A DNA stretch of 64,000 nt from Perca fluviatilis (Eukaryota > Chordata > Actinopteri > Perciformes > Percidae), in assembly GCF_010015445.1 (NCBI RefSeq), contig NC_053128.1, positions 6,715,368-6,779,367 on the forward strand, given 5' to 3'. This document shows, in pieces, positions 11,592-23,090 of the stretch. The notes under the pieces were generated by a model that searched no databases, was not told where the DNA came from, and worked only from the letters and a program-made list of their open reading frames with translations. A program made the position numbers and the translations under genes. Numbering within the stretch: the stretch's first letter is position 1; each line of letters begins with the position of its first letter.

Positions 11592-11963
11592 TTAAAGGTG
11601 CTCTAAGCGGTGTCAGGCTACAAAGGTTTTTGTCACATACAGCAAACATCTCCTCACTATCCGCTAGCTGCCTGTCCCCTGAACACACCGTTAAAAAAAA
11701 ACCTGTAGACAGCCCAGGCTCGACAAACGGCAACAAAAACAAACTGCGCCAACCTGCACCACCAAACATAACAAACAGCCAATAACCGACAAGAAGGATT
11801 TGGGGGTGGGGGTTGGGGGGGTTAGTGAGCGAAAGCACAGAAGGGAGGGAGAGGGGACGGGATGAGGAGGGAGGGAGGGGGCGAAGCTAGTCTCGTTTTG
11901 TTTGAAAATACTTTGAACATCAACTGAGTGCGGTCACCCAACATCGCTTAGAGCACCTTTTAA
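11592..11963. mobile_element. Inner TTAA MITE A
   Basis: Ends are TTAA-AGGTGCTCTAAGCG and CGCTTAGAGCACCT-TTTAA, a 14-bp inverted terminus with TTAA on both sides (one extra T on the right). The interior has G runs. There is no transposase. Confidence 0.75.
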
Positions 11964-12277
11964 AGGGATACGCCACCGTTTGTTGAAATAGGGCTTATCA
12001 CGGTCTACCCTGGCTGTAGATAGGTGGGCAAACGCATTTTGTCTCAGTGCAAGTAATTAGGTTGTTTTTTGTCTTTTGTTAGCTCACTTTTACTCACAAC
12101 ATGCTAACCGGCAACATAGGATTCCATTCACCACGCTAAGCTAACTAGCGGCGGCGCTGCCGGTGCTGCACCGGACTAAAACAATGCATGCACAAAAAAT
12201 GCGTTGGCCCACCTATCTACAGCTAGGGGAGACCATGATAAGCCCTATTTCAACAAACGGTGGCGTATCCCTTTTAA
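11960..12277. mobile_element. Inner TTAA MITE B
   Basis: Long near-perfect inverted termini, AGGGATACGCCACCGTTTGT on the left and ACAAACGGTGGCGTATCCCT on the right, continue inward for about 40 bp. TTAA flanks it, and its left TTAA (11,960-11,963) is also the right TTAA of MITE A. Confidence 0.85.
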
Positions 12278-12880
12278 ATAAACAATACTTTGAGCGTATA
12301 AAGAGCCAGCTTATTTTCACATGTAAATGGGTGAATTAAGGATTTATTTCAACCAAACCGGAGTGGTGATTGGTAGGAAACAAACCAAAACGGCTTTTGA
12401 TTTTGTTTTTCTGTCGACTTTGAATGAAGTGTGTTTTACGATGATAAAATGACAGTTTATTTAAATGGACTCTGGTGATTTTTGGGGTACTGTTTAATGT
12501 GAAACAAAAAGGATCTTACTCTTTAACAAAAAAAAGGTCGACCTCTGCAGGGATCATTACCATAATGTAGTCAGACACCTAGAATTATAATCTGAGCCTG
12601 TCAGTGGCAAAAACGAGCACTTTCAGCGGACGGAAATTGGAAGGTGCGCGATTGCTCATTAACGTTACATTGCAGCTTGTAGGTCAGCTGTCGCCGCTGC
12701 TGACTGCAGCGGTCCCGCTTAATACTGGAACAGTTTGAAAGATTGTTTTTCCCATCAGTCACTCAGACACAAAAACATGGGTCCAGGTTGAAACAAATAG
12801 CAAAGCTACCCTTTAGGTTTGCTGTTACTGTCAGTGGGTGCAGCTCCATCCTGCAGGGCCTGTGTTGTGTTGTTGTTGGG

Positions 12881-13625
12881 CCGAGGTGTCAAAAGTATTC
12901 CCATTCATTACTCAAGTAGAAGTACAGATACTAGGGTTTTGAAAAGACTTCTGTAGAAGTTGAAGTATCGAACTTTTTACTCAAGTAAAAAGTGTAAAAG
13001 TACTGGTTTCAAAACTACTTAAAGGTATAAAAGTAAAAGTAATGTAAGTGGGAAAACTGCCATTAAGGACAAAAGCTTAGCCCGCCCCCACAGGGCCCTA
13101 TAGTGCACTATCCCACCTCAGGGGTAGGAATGGTATATGTTTATACTTCTCATCCAACCACAATCAAATTCACTTTATCCGGATGCAATATTTCTTTTTC
13201 CTTCTATAGCCACGCCAAGACCCGCCCTTCAATAGCATTCACACACTACTATTGGCCAGGCGTCCATGCTTACATGTACAGATCCTATCCATTGACCAAT
13301 CCCCTAACCCTAACCCTAACGTTTTAACCCAAACCTAACCTTAACCACTCGAGGTCAAATGCCTAACCCCAACCAATCGAGCTGCTTCGTAGGGCGGGTC
13401 TTGGCGTGGCCATAGTGTGATTCGTATTTTGCTATCCGGATGGCGCGATATATCTGGATAGTTTTTTGTTTTTTTTTGTGTTTTTTTTTTTAACGATGAC
13501 AAGCCGGGATGAAAACAAACCGAACTGAAATAGGAGTAAACGAGGCTATTTTTAAAATGTAAGGAGTAGAAGTAAAAAGTCTGCTGTAAACAAAGTATTC
13601 GTTACTTCGTTACTTGACCCCTCTG
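12881..13625. mobile_element. hAT MITE with nested palindrome
   Basis: Termini are CCGAGGTGTCAAAAGTA and AAGTAACGAAGTAACGAATA-type text ending ACCCCTCTG on the right. The flanking octamers are TTGTTGGG and GTGTTGGG (7 of 8). The subterminal AAGTA-rich sequence is the usual style of this fish hAT family. About 13,205-13,416 is a second inverted repeat (CTATAGCCACGCCAAGACCC against GGGTCTTGGCGTGGCCATAG) holding CCCTAACCCTAACCCTAACG. Confidence 0.75.
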
Positions 13626-13639
13626 GTGTTGGGGGGGGG

Positions 13640-14060
13640 GGATGTTGCTCTCAGTCAGGATTTGGTCCTGAATGGATGAACGGCAGCAGGCTTGTGCCCG
13701 GCACACTGCCTCTTCCTCCTCCTCCTCTCTCCCTTTATCCTCATCATTTAATTGGACAGCAGATGGAGTGAGTGCTGGGTTGGTTGCCGTGGAGATTTAA
13801 AGGGGTAATTGCGTTTCAGCCGGACCTGCTTGGTCCATTTTTTATTTTTTTTTGTCTTTCTTTTTGGACATGAGACGGTGTTTTGTGTTTTTGTGTGTAT
13901 CTGGCGCTACGATGTGATGGTTAGGGTTAGCACAGTGAATGGTGAAGCTGGGGCAGGTTTTAGTCACAGACTCAGGATCAGTCAGCTCTTCTTTTCTTTG
14001 GTCTGCTGTTGTTTATTCGTTGTGAAGCGTTTACATTATATCAAGGTGTAATGAGCACTT
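13640..14060. other. Unassigned stretch
   Basis: Includes a CTCCTCCTCCTC patch near 13,715 and T-rich sequence. No gene was recognised. Confidence 0.5.
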
Positions 14061-14460
14061 TTAACCCTTGTTGTCGTTTTTTTGGGTCAAAACTAAAAAT
14101 GGTCAACACTTTCTCCCAATAGTCCCGACACGTTTTGTCACTTTGTCTGGTTTATTTTTGCGCATTTTGACGTTTTTGTTCTTTTTTCCTCCACTTATTT
14201 AAATCTTTTTTTTTTGACATTTTGTCAAGTTTTTCCAATGTTCTTGTATCATTTTTTCTTCTTCAAAATGCTATAAAATTGAATAAAACACCTCAAATTC
14301 AATGAAAGTAGTGAACTGATCAGTTATTGTAGGGAACCATCCACGCTATGTTTTTCGATTTTTTTTTTTGTTGACAATTTCACTGAAAGAAACCCAAATT
14401 TTCTCATAAAGCAGGGTCCGAATATGAAACCCGAAGAGGGACAAGCTTTCCAAGGGTTAA
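14061..14460. mobile_element. TTAA MITE (piggyBac-like ends)
   Basis: The ends TTAA-CCCTTGTTGTCG and CCAAGGG-TTAA are related to those of the 2,379-3,127 element. The interior is T-rich with CACCTCAAATTCAAT text shared with that family. There is no coding region. Confidence 0.65.
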
Positions 14461-14714
14461 TAGAGAGGGGCGGTGTGTGTCACGGTAGGGCGTAGGGAGG
14501 GTGGGGGTGGGGCAGCAGCTGTTGTGGCCTCCTCCGCAGTTGCGGTGACCCGAGGCAACTTATCTTGGGTCAAGAGTGACTTACAGGGGTTTGGAATCCG
14601 AACACAAAAAGCCTCTCAAAGGTTCTGAATCACAAGCGAGAGAAAGAATAAAAGCGAAGTGCGGGGTAAAAAGATCGCTTCATTAAAGCCCTACGCTTAA
14701 TACGCGTAGCGGCA
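14461..14714. other. Unassigned stretch before gap
   Basis: GC-richer sequence. No feature was recognised. Confidence 0.4.
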
Positions 14715-14972
14715 NNNNNNNNNNNNNNNNNNNNNNNNNNNNNNNNNNNNNNNNNNNNNNNNNNNNNNNNNNNNNNNNNNNNNNNNNNNNNNNNNNNNNN
14801 NNNNNNNNNNNNNNNNNNNNNNNNNNNNNNNNNNNNNNNNNNNNNNNNNNNNNNNNNNNNNNNNNNNNNNNNNNNNNNNNNNNNNNNNNNNNNNNNNNNN
14901 NNNNNNNNNNNNNNNNNNNNNNNNNNNNNNNNNNNNNNNNNNNNNNNNNNNNNNNNNNNNNNNNNNNNNNNN
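14715..14972. other. Assembly gap (258 N)
   Basis: 258 consecutive N. Open frames translated through it are meaningless. Confidence 1.
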
Positions 14973-16430
14973 TCTTTTTTAAATCCAGCGAAGCGGGATC
15001 GGACACACTCTAAACGCATCTGCTTCAGCAACAAAACATGAAAGACTAATTAGGAAATTCAGTTCACAGTGTAACCGAAACGCATTTGCTTTAGTTGGGA
15101 GTACCAGGTCAACTTCAGGGAAGACGCTACCGCGGTGTTTAGCCATAGGTGGTGATGCTTAGGCTTCAGAGCAAAAGGCGCAGCGCTGTCATGACGTTCT
15201 CCAGAGCCATCTAAATTTTTCCGGCCTCGTGTAAACGCCTCCATGCAAAAATAGCTTGAGAGACTGATTGACAGAAAGCGAAAACCGAAACCTAAAAAAA
15301 AAATGAGGAAATTAAGGAGGAAAGAATCACAAGATTGTCGTTAAAAATACATCAGTAGTGGTTGTAGCTCGATTCCTACAGCACCGGCGCGATATCTCTG
15401 TGCCCATGTAGCAGTAAAGTCGACTGTGTTTCCACCTTAATATGGTCCCAGTAGCCAACATCGCCTCCAGGGAAATGGTCTACTAGTCTTTAATCTGCAT
15501 TTTGGCCTTCGTACCGGAATACAAATGCTTCAGGAAAGGCCGGCTGCCAAACAGGCTAAAGAAGCGATCAGCAGCAAAATTAGACCACAAAGGAGAATGT
15601 ACTTGATGAAGCTAACGGAACACAGTAATGTGTAAAATAACCCGCCAAGTCAGTCAGGCAGAGAGGCAGGGGAGTACAAACTGGTTTGCATCAGCTGATG
15701 CCGATGCTTTAGGCAGTAGTGGCATTTCCGGTCCTTCCAAACATGCCTTCAATGGGTTTGATTTTAAAACATATTCTCAATGCTGTGAATACATTTCTCG
15801 CCCTGAAGCCATCTCCTCGCTCCCGTAAATCCTCGTGATTTTGGGCTACAGAATTCACCCTTTTTTAAAGCACAAAAAGCACCACCATAAAATGCCTACG
15901 GTCCTCACAATGAACTCTTGGACAATGCGCTTCAGCCCACGTCATCACCGCAGGTGAAGTGGATTAGGTGCTTTAATTATTGGGAGATTTCGCCATTGTC
16001 GCTGCCTCCTTTATTTTGGGATCATCCCTTGTACAGATAATGCACACTTCAAACTCTGTGTGTGTTTCTAATTCCTTCCTGATGCCGAAGCGGCCGTTCA
16101 CGAAATGCTTCAATTCGCCTGTCAAACCTTTCGCCACCGCCACCGTCATTTCAGGTCTTGGCTGGTTGTGGTGTTTTTCCCTTCTTTTTTTTAAAACGCA
16201 TAACCTCTCAGATGCACTGTTTGTCTCCTGTCAACGGTGTTGAGAGGATTGATTCAAAATGTGTCTGATTGATTTTGAGAGTGGTGGCGTTTGAACATGC
16301 ATGTTTGTGTGTTCTTCGCTGGCAACCAAAGAGCGGCAGGAAGGGGCCTGGTGGGGAGGGCAAACCATCATTCCATGCCATGGAGCATAAAGTTGAAGTA
16401 ATGAGCTTGAGGCATGTTTCTCAAGGTCAG
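14973..16430. other. Element-poor stretch with recurrent TGCTTYAR motif
   Basis: No transposon ends or coding domain are visible. TGCTTYAR occurs six times, all on the plus strand (15,021, 15,087, 15,526, 15,705, 15,969 and 16,106), with one CGCTTCAG at 15,928. This could be regulatory sequence, but that is inference. Confidence 0.35.
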
Positions 16431-16431
16431 C

Positions 16432-16890
16432 AGAAAGGTGGGGAAAAAAAGAGGGACAGGAAGAAGGAAAGAAGAGTAAAGGCGATCTAATGGAAAGGTG
16501 AGTAAGGCAAAGAGGGAAGGAAGGAAGAATACAAGGAAAGAAATGAACTGAACAAAGAAGAAAGGAAGAAGAAATAAGGGAAAGGCAACAGGAAAAGAAG
16601 GCATAGGAAGGAGGGGGGAAAAAGGGAAAAGAAAGAAAACCCCGAAAAGAAAGTGAACTAAGGAAAGCGAAGGATACAGAAAAGGGAAAAGCAAAAATGA
16701 GGATGAAAGAAAAGCAAAATTTAGAGGAAAGTGAAAAGAAATAAGGATGAAAGGGAAGAGTAGGGAAAGAAGCGATGCAAGAAGTAAGGAAGGGAGGGCA
16801 AGACAAAAAGAGGGATAGGGAAAAGGAAAGGTGAAGGTGTGGGAAGAAGGAAGAAAAGAACAGAGGAGAAAGGGAAACAACAAAGTTAAA
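16432..16890. repeat. Polypurine (GGAAA-rich) tract
   Basis: About 460 bp are almost purely A and G on the plus strand in irregular GGAAAG/AGGAAG units. The long minus-strand frames over it (Phe/Ser/Leu-rich) are translations of this composition and not genes. Such tracts can form triplex DNA. Confidence 0.85.
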
Positions 16891-16977
16891 GCGAAACAAC
16901 AGGTTGTCTGGTGTTCTACTATATTGTTCTCATTTTCAACAACACATATCAACAAACAGACCAAAACCATCCATTAT

Positions 16978-17120
16978 TCGTCCATTCTGTCCAGCCATAC
17001 CCATACCCAGGGTCGTGGGCTGTAGCTGATAGGGCGGGTACACTTCTGAACTTCGTTCTCGGCTAGCCAATCACTTTTCAGGGCTGGACACATAGTGATT
17101 AAGTGACATTGACTGTCCCA
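16978..17120. mobile_element. LINE 3'-end-like fragment
   Basis: CCATTCTGTCCAGCCATACC, GGGTCGTGGGCTG, AGGGCGGGTACAC and GGCTAGCCAATC follow, in order, a widespread vertebrate non-LTR 3'-end sequence. It is diverged and has no coding part. Confidence 0.45.
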
Positions 17121-20100
17121 TCTATACTGCAACCTAACCCTCGCGTTCCTTTAGATGGAAGTCCAATAATAAAACCAACTCAGCCCCAACCCTATTGGTT
17201 CCTACTTCAAAGTCAAACCGATGGTTTATTTTAATTTTTAAAAAGGGTCAGCCTACTTCCCCAAAACACCTGGCATTCCCATTTATAAACGAAGGCATGC
17301 ACAAAAAACGGGCTGAAAACAACATACACGCTAAAGGTTGTGATTTATAAAAAGAGGTGATGAACTAGAAGTCAGACTGCAGAAAGTACACGCGGGAATG
17401 ATTACTCATAATATATATAAGTATATAAGTATTGATGCCTTACGCGACATTTCTTCACTCCATATCATCCTCGCTATCATGAAGATGAAAATCCAGCAGT
17501 GTTATTTATGCTTGTACTGGAGGATACTAGTTATCATTATTATTAACAGCTATTAGTAGATAGTTCAATAAACCTTGTAAAAATCCAACTCAAATCTTAA
17601 ATCAAATTTGTTCTTAATATTTTAACGTATGCTTCTGTCTAAATAACTCTTTAATATTGTGCATATATATCATCAAAATGTCAAAGTCTGCAAAAATACA
17701 GCCTTTAAGCCATTTCCTCGCTAATCGTTACCCTTAATGTCCTCAAGTATCGGTCCGAACTTTATCACTGTTCGTGACTTCAAACCTGCATGAAGAAAAT
17801 TTGCTCATTTGATTCTTTATTCTCACTGTATCTCCTGGGTGGGGATAACACCAGTTGATGCTGCGGGATTTTGATGCAGGTGTTGTTCACAAATTGTTTG
17901 CAACATTTAAATGCTGCGGACTCGCGGCGTGAATGCTGCATGATGGTACCGCGCCAGCTATTCTGCAGGAGGACTTTTCACGGCAATGTAAATAGAAATA
18001 GGAGAGAGAAAGCAGGCTTCAGGGACCATGACGAGGATTTGAGAATTCCCCTAAAGCTGCTCTTGGATCTATGAACTGAATTTGGGTCCGCGTAGAGATG
18101 CATCACGTTTCGAACTACATGCCATATTCCGTCCAAAATACAGGTCCTCAAACCCCAAACAGCTGTTTCCTGAGGGAAATGGCAGACAGCTAAATATTTT
18201 GGCAACATTATATATATTTTCTTTCTATCATCACTAAGGCTTGTTTGATATAATATATAGTTCTTGTTAAATCTTATCATAGGCTACAGGTCTGGTATAT
18301 CCATGCTGTCCCCTAGTGCTGTAATGCCTGTCATTTTGGACGGCATATTAATATAGGTAGTCTCCTCTTTTCCCTACACCGTGTGCAAGAACAGGCCTAA
18401 ATTATAATCCAATTTGCAGCACCTCGAAATGCCTGAGAAGTTTTTGCTTTTCCCCGCCAGCTGCCATGATTCGCTGTAACGAAAAGAACAAGGGTCAACA
18501 TATTGACTCAGCTCACGGTGAAGCTATTTATGGTTAAAACAGGGGTACAGGGGGGGATGAGAGGCTGATTCACGCAATACACTCCTAGTAATCTGTGATT
18601 TCGGCAAAAAGGAGGGCCTGGATACAGATGTGTGCACGCATAGTTTTTATCGTCAATACGCCAAGTTTTGGCCATTTTTGGCTTTTTAGGCGTATCGAAG
18701 CTTTAGTAAGGGATCCTGATACACTGTTTTAAGTGAAGGACCTCTGGGATTTAAGTTTTTGGCAAATGTTCCCAAAAAAGGAAGAAATAGTGAAGGTTTT
18801 AAGGACTATTTTCAGCAGCAGATCAATGCACATTCCTAGTGGAGTATTTCCTCGCAGCAGTGACTGTGTATGTGAGATTAAGCCAAGTAGCAGTGGCTCT
18901 TGTAGCGTTGGTAATGTTAAAATCATTATCATGATAATCTTCGCGAATAGTAGCTTGAGTTATCGATACTAGATAAGGTAAAGTTAAGCACATACTATTA
19001 TCAAACCGTTGCTGAGATTTTCTTCAGTATACCCACCTCATGCATTGACATTAATCAAAGTTGAAAGCATGTACTGCTTACATTGGGTCACATGCCACAA
19101 CCATGGTGTACGGTAGAAGTTAAGGTTTGGACAACAGGTGAGTCGTGGTAATAGATGAATGATATTATTTCAGGCTATGTGATACAAACAATGCTTGTTA
19201 GTAGGATCCATTCATTGTTTAAGTTTCGCTTGGGAGGTTGACAATAGAGTAGATAAAGAATCACACAGACTTAAAAGAAATCAACTCCCTCAGGGTGAGC
19301 ACCGCAAAACTGCAACAGGCTTCTATCCCGTTTAATTTTATTTTTGAATGACATCTTCCACCTCTTCCTCTCTTCTTTTCCCTCTTGTCAAAGCCAATGT
19401 TAAACAGAAAACACAGCAGCGGGTCGCCTCTGCCAGCGAAGTCCACGCGATTAGCAAAGAAATTTGGGGCAAGGGATAGATACAGCATTCGTATACGCTG
19501 GCATTCACATTTTGTTCCCCTAATTGGCATAGCTTTATTAAGCACAGTTCACAGCGGAGAAAAAAAGGGGTTGCTTTAATAATACCCCCCCCCCGCTTGA
19601 TTTTATGCACTTGTACCGACAGATAACGCTAGCTTCATATGCAAGCGGTAAACACCCCGCAACCACCACCCTCTTGTCTCTATCCAGTCAAATCTGCTCC
19701 CTGATAATGCCTTCTGTCGCCTAAAACACATTCCTCTCGCGCTGATCGCTTCAATATAAGAGATGGAGAGCAAGAGTACAGTCTCTTAACACCTTACCCT
19801 CCCACCCTCCCAATCTCCCTCTCTGCCCTGAGGCTGCTAAATTGTCTCTGCTTTCCCGCAAGGATGAAGAACGACTCACAAAACAACCAACCATGCTCCT
19901 TAATTGTGGTGGGATTAGGGATTAGAGGCTTTTAGCCATAATGGCAAATATTACACTTCACTTCTTTTCTAACGCTACTAATGACTCTGCTAATAATGCA
20001 GTGATTTCTGCTGTTAGGGCCTGTGAGAACTCAGCGGGCTTGTGGGTTTCTTCAAAGCTCAGGAGATTGATCCGTCGCTTGTTTGACGTGGGGGGCTCGC

Positions 20101-20250
20101 GTACCGAAGTCGGAGCTACATGTTTTCCCAAAGACAATGCTTAGCTGTTGGAGTACATATCAGTTTATATTTAGTTCTGTTTGGTTTCTTTGACTCGCGA
20201 ATCCAGTTGGGTTGTTGAACTTGGCTTGAGCTGGGTTTTTAGTAAAGGTT
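17121..20250. other. Element-poor unassigned stretch
   Basis: Over 3 kb with no microsatellite and no recognised transposon, unlike the rest of the window. Open frames are short (under 100 codons) and show no domain. It may be single-copy intron or intergenic sequence. Confidence 0.4.
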
Positions 20251-20745
20251 TTAGAGTTTGCGCTCATATTATGCTTTTGGGCTTTTCCCCTTCCTTTATT
20301 GTATCATAATAATCTTTTTGTGGACGCTATAGGTTTACAAAGTGAAAAGCCCAAATCCCCCAAAGGGACTTACCACCTCCAACAAAAACACTGTTCACAA
20401 ACGGTCCAAACAGCTCTATTGTAGTCCAGCCTTTACTTAAACAAAATATAAATAATTCTTTGGAACATCACGCTATAATGCTCGCTTAGTAGCATGGCAC
20501 TCTCATACTCCACAACTGACTCACTAGCAGTACGATAGAGCATGTAAGACTCCTAACAAGATGAAGAGATGCCCCACTCTTTAGCTAAACCAGAGAGCCT
20601 CAACACACAGGGTGAAAAGAGAGCGCAATGTGCAGTAACAACAAATATATGGTGTTTTGAAAATGAAACCACATAAAACTATTGGTGCAACCTCTTAAAT
20701 ACACAATTATGAACTGAAAAATGAGCATAATATGAGCACTCTTAA
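20251..20745. mobile_element. TTAA-type MITE
   Basis: The left end TTAGAGTTTGCGCTCATATT and right end AATATGAGCACTCTTAA are inverted. The right flank keeps TTAA and the left has TTAG. The next interior bases (ATGCTTTTGG against AAAATGAGCAT) are only partly matched. There is no transposase. Confidence 0.65.
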
Positions 20746-21779
20746 GTGTAGCCTTTGAGTAGGGTGGATTTAGCCATAACGGTGCCAGTTAAATTCAGTA
20801 TGAGCCCCCTTCCCCTTGTTGTGGTAATATTCCCCGCAGTCAGGCTTACACAGTGTCCTTCCTGTGAGACAGGCAAGGTGCATGACACTTTAAACACCTT
20901 GATGCGAACACTGCATTGATTGGATGAGTCAGTTGATGCACACATTCTCACAAACCAGCTTGCACCTCACAACAGGCTCTCATAAACCGGCCCCAGAATA
21001 GCTCAGCTAAGTAATGCACGTAATATGTATGTATTCACACGTATTTATTACTGAGTTGGTAATCCAATTTGAGTTTAGTGTAACTGTAGCTACTAGCTTT
21101 AGATCTTTTGTGTTTAGTTGGATTTAGTTACGTCTCCATAAGCTTGGTTTTGGTGCTAGCAATGTATACAGGCACGTGTACAATTAGTCGTGGAACTTGT
21201 TTTTGGTATGTGGTAGTTTCGCCTTTAAAATCTGACCCTTTCACGTGTGTCTTCACTTCATCAAAGGTAATTGGGACATTTGATGCTCAAAATGTATTTT
21301 TACATACAAAACCAAGTAAAGTTTCAGCAGCCGCCAGCTGGTAAATTAAAGGTAAGTTTGAACTTTTAACTTAGGTAAACGGGTACCAGTACCTGGATTT
21401 CAGCCGACAATCTCTACTGGATGACTCGCTTCAGAAGGGTTGAAAATCGGCAACTTTCCCTTTAGCGCTTAGCTTAGCGGAGGCCCTGCAACCATAAAAA
21501 TACTGTCTTGGTCGCCGGCTCCTCCCCAGCCCGCCTCTCTTCAAAAATCGCAGCTCTGGTTTAAAAACAAGATGGGGTAGAGGGTCAATCACCAAACCGA
21601 GGCTACCAAATTGCAGTCCACAAACCAACAGGTATCCCATTGCACGACCTTTCTTCACAGGCTGCGGGAGGAGGGTCTGACGCAGTCCCACACAGCACTC
21701 TTGGATGATGGGAGAAAACATGCTCTATGTGTTTTATTGGCATGTCCTTAAACATATCACAATAGCGTTTGCGTTAAGC
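20746..21779. other. Unassigned stretch
   Basis: No feature recognised. The open frames at 21,108-21,344 and 21,431-21,721 lack known motifs. Confidence 0.4.
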
Positions 21780-22000
21780 AATCGGACGGAGAAATGGCGC
21801 CGCTGCAAATAGCCTCGGAAGTAACTTGTTTTGGTGGAAAAGTAGTTTTAGTCGCAACAGAAAACTCCGATTGGACAGATAGTCTAGTTAGCTGTCTGAT
21901 TTACCACTGCAGAGATCTGAGGAGCAGTTAACCATAGTCCCTCACAAATCTCGCGCGGAGTTTAGAATTCCAACACAAAGAAAGCGCGGGAATTTCCTGG
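21780..22000 (-). repeat. Dispersed repeat 'CAGATCTCTGCAG' family, copy 1
   Basis: GCAGAGATCTGAGGAGCAGT with the flanking TGGACAGATAGTCTAGTTAG and TTGTTTTGGTGGAA parts is shared with three other loci: about 30,270-30,560, 40,060-40,237 and 55,860-56,050. Strand here is relative to the copy near 30.3 kb. The element class is unknown to me. Confidence 0.7.
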
Positions 22001-22548
22001 GCGGCACCTGAACACAACTCCCTGAACCTAACGCTGTGGATATAGATAACCAATGGGTGGACGCCACTGCTGCTACGCCCCGCCTATTTTTCTTTATACA
22101 GTCCATGGTTATTAGTTATATTCAGGTGTCGGTGTCTTTTCTTTGCTCATCGCACAATCTGCTTCATTTCTCCCAATCAGCTAAGGTTGACTGAATACCT
22201 TCCCCATGCGGTCATGGAGCAGTCCCTCCACCTTCGGCACTCCCTCTGGACTTTGGGCCCTCTTGTCAGCGGTAAACAGCCCCGCGAGCCAGCTCCTCCC
22301 TCAGCGGTCGGCCGTGTCAGACGGCCAGCGAGGTGTCAGTGGGGGGTTTCGGGCGCCGCTTCACTAACCTGTTCGCCGATCAGCAACGATGGCGCCAATC
22401 GCAACAGTTCACCGAGCCATCTACCCGGTCCTAAAAATAAAGAGACGGGAACGCCAACCAGCCTTGCCTGGCAATTACACAGCGTCAACACTCTCTCGCA
22501 ACAAACAACCACTCCACATTAGAGGCAGCCAACTTATTCTTGGGAGGG
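22001..22548. other. Unassigned GC-richer stretch
   Basis: Overlapping frames at 22,187-22,522 and 22,389-22,691 show no recognised domain, and the second runs into a TG tract. Confidence 0.4.
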
Positions 22549-22552
22549 GTGT

Positions 22553-22587
<35 letters not shown>
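22549..22587. repeat. (GT)n microsatellite
   Basis: GT run. Confidence 0.95.
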
Positions 22588-22590
<3 letters not shown>

Positions 22591-22696
22591 GCGTTGTAAC
22601 CGCGAAAGTGTGTGACAAGGTAAATTGTTTGGCGGAGTTTAATGGTCGGCATCCAAACTCTGTGTTTGTCGGCGTGTGTGTGGCAAAATGAGGGGT

Positions 22697-22702
<6 letters not shown>

Positions 22703-22736
<34 letters not shown>
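22703..22736. repeat. (GT)n microsatellite
   Basis: GT run 115 bp after the previous one. Confidence 0.95.
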
Positions 22737-22737
<1 letters not shown>

Positions 22738-22834
22738 CGAAGCGGGAAGGCCCAAGAGGTTTTTATGTGAGAATTGTGGCTGTTAATTGAGAAGACGGTC
22801 TTTGGGGAATCAAAGGACGCGACTCGGAGCAGCT

Positions 22835-23090
22835 GATCTCCCCGCCTTCTTCATCCTCTTCCCCTCGCTGTTTCACCCCGTCCCTGTTCTTCCTCCTCCC
22901 TCGTTCTCATTCTACCTACCACTCCAGGCCCTTTCTCGGCCCCAACCTCTACACTCGCCATGCTCCCCTGGCTTCCCCCTTCTCCATCACTTCTAACTTA
23001 TCTTCCTCTCTTCATCCCTCCTCCTCCTTTCCCTCCTCCTTGCTGTTTTCACCCCATCGCCTCCTCCTCGGCCCCCCCTCCCCTTCATTT
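22835..23090. repeat. Pyrimidine-rich (CCTCCT) tract
   Basis: Strong C/T bias on the plus strand. The open frame at 22,787-22,996 is a reading of it. Confidence 0.6.

Larger units (their letters stand above)
11293..12816. mobile_element. Outer TTAA MITE, interrupted by two others
   Basis: The left end TTAA-AGGATAATTTCAG...CAACCTGGACCC and right end GGGTCCAGGTTG...GCTACCCTTTAG are inverted copies. Inner arms also pair (left GTTAAAGAGTAAGACC near 11,516, right GATCTTACTCTTTAAC near 12,511). The right-hand TTAA has decayed to TTAG. Two complete smaller elements sit in its middle. Confidence 0.65.

Noticed and set aside
13305..13320. Chromosome-fusion scar from telomeric hexamers
   Set aside because: Only about three hexamers, within a mobile element's palindrome.
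14630..15034. Open frames across the N gap
   Set aside because: Most residues are undefined. Only short ends are real sequence.
16231..16970. 222- and 200-codon minus-strand frames rich in Phe/Leu/Ser
   Set aside because: They cover the polypurine tract. Pseudo-membrane composition comes from TTC/CTT/TCC codons.
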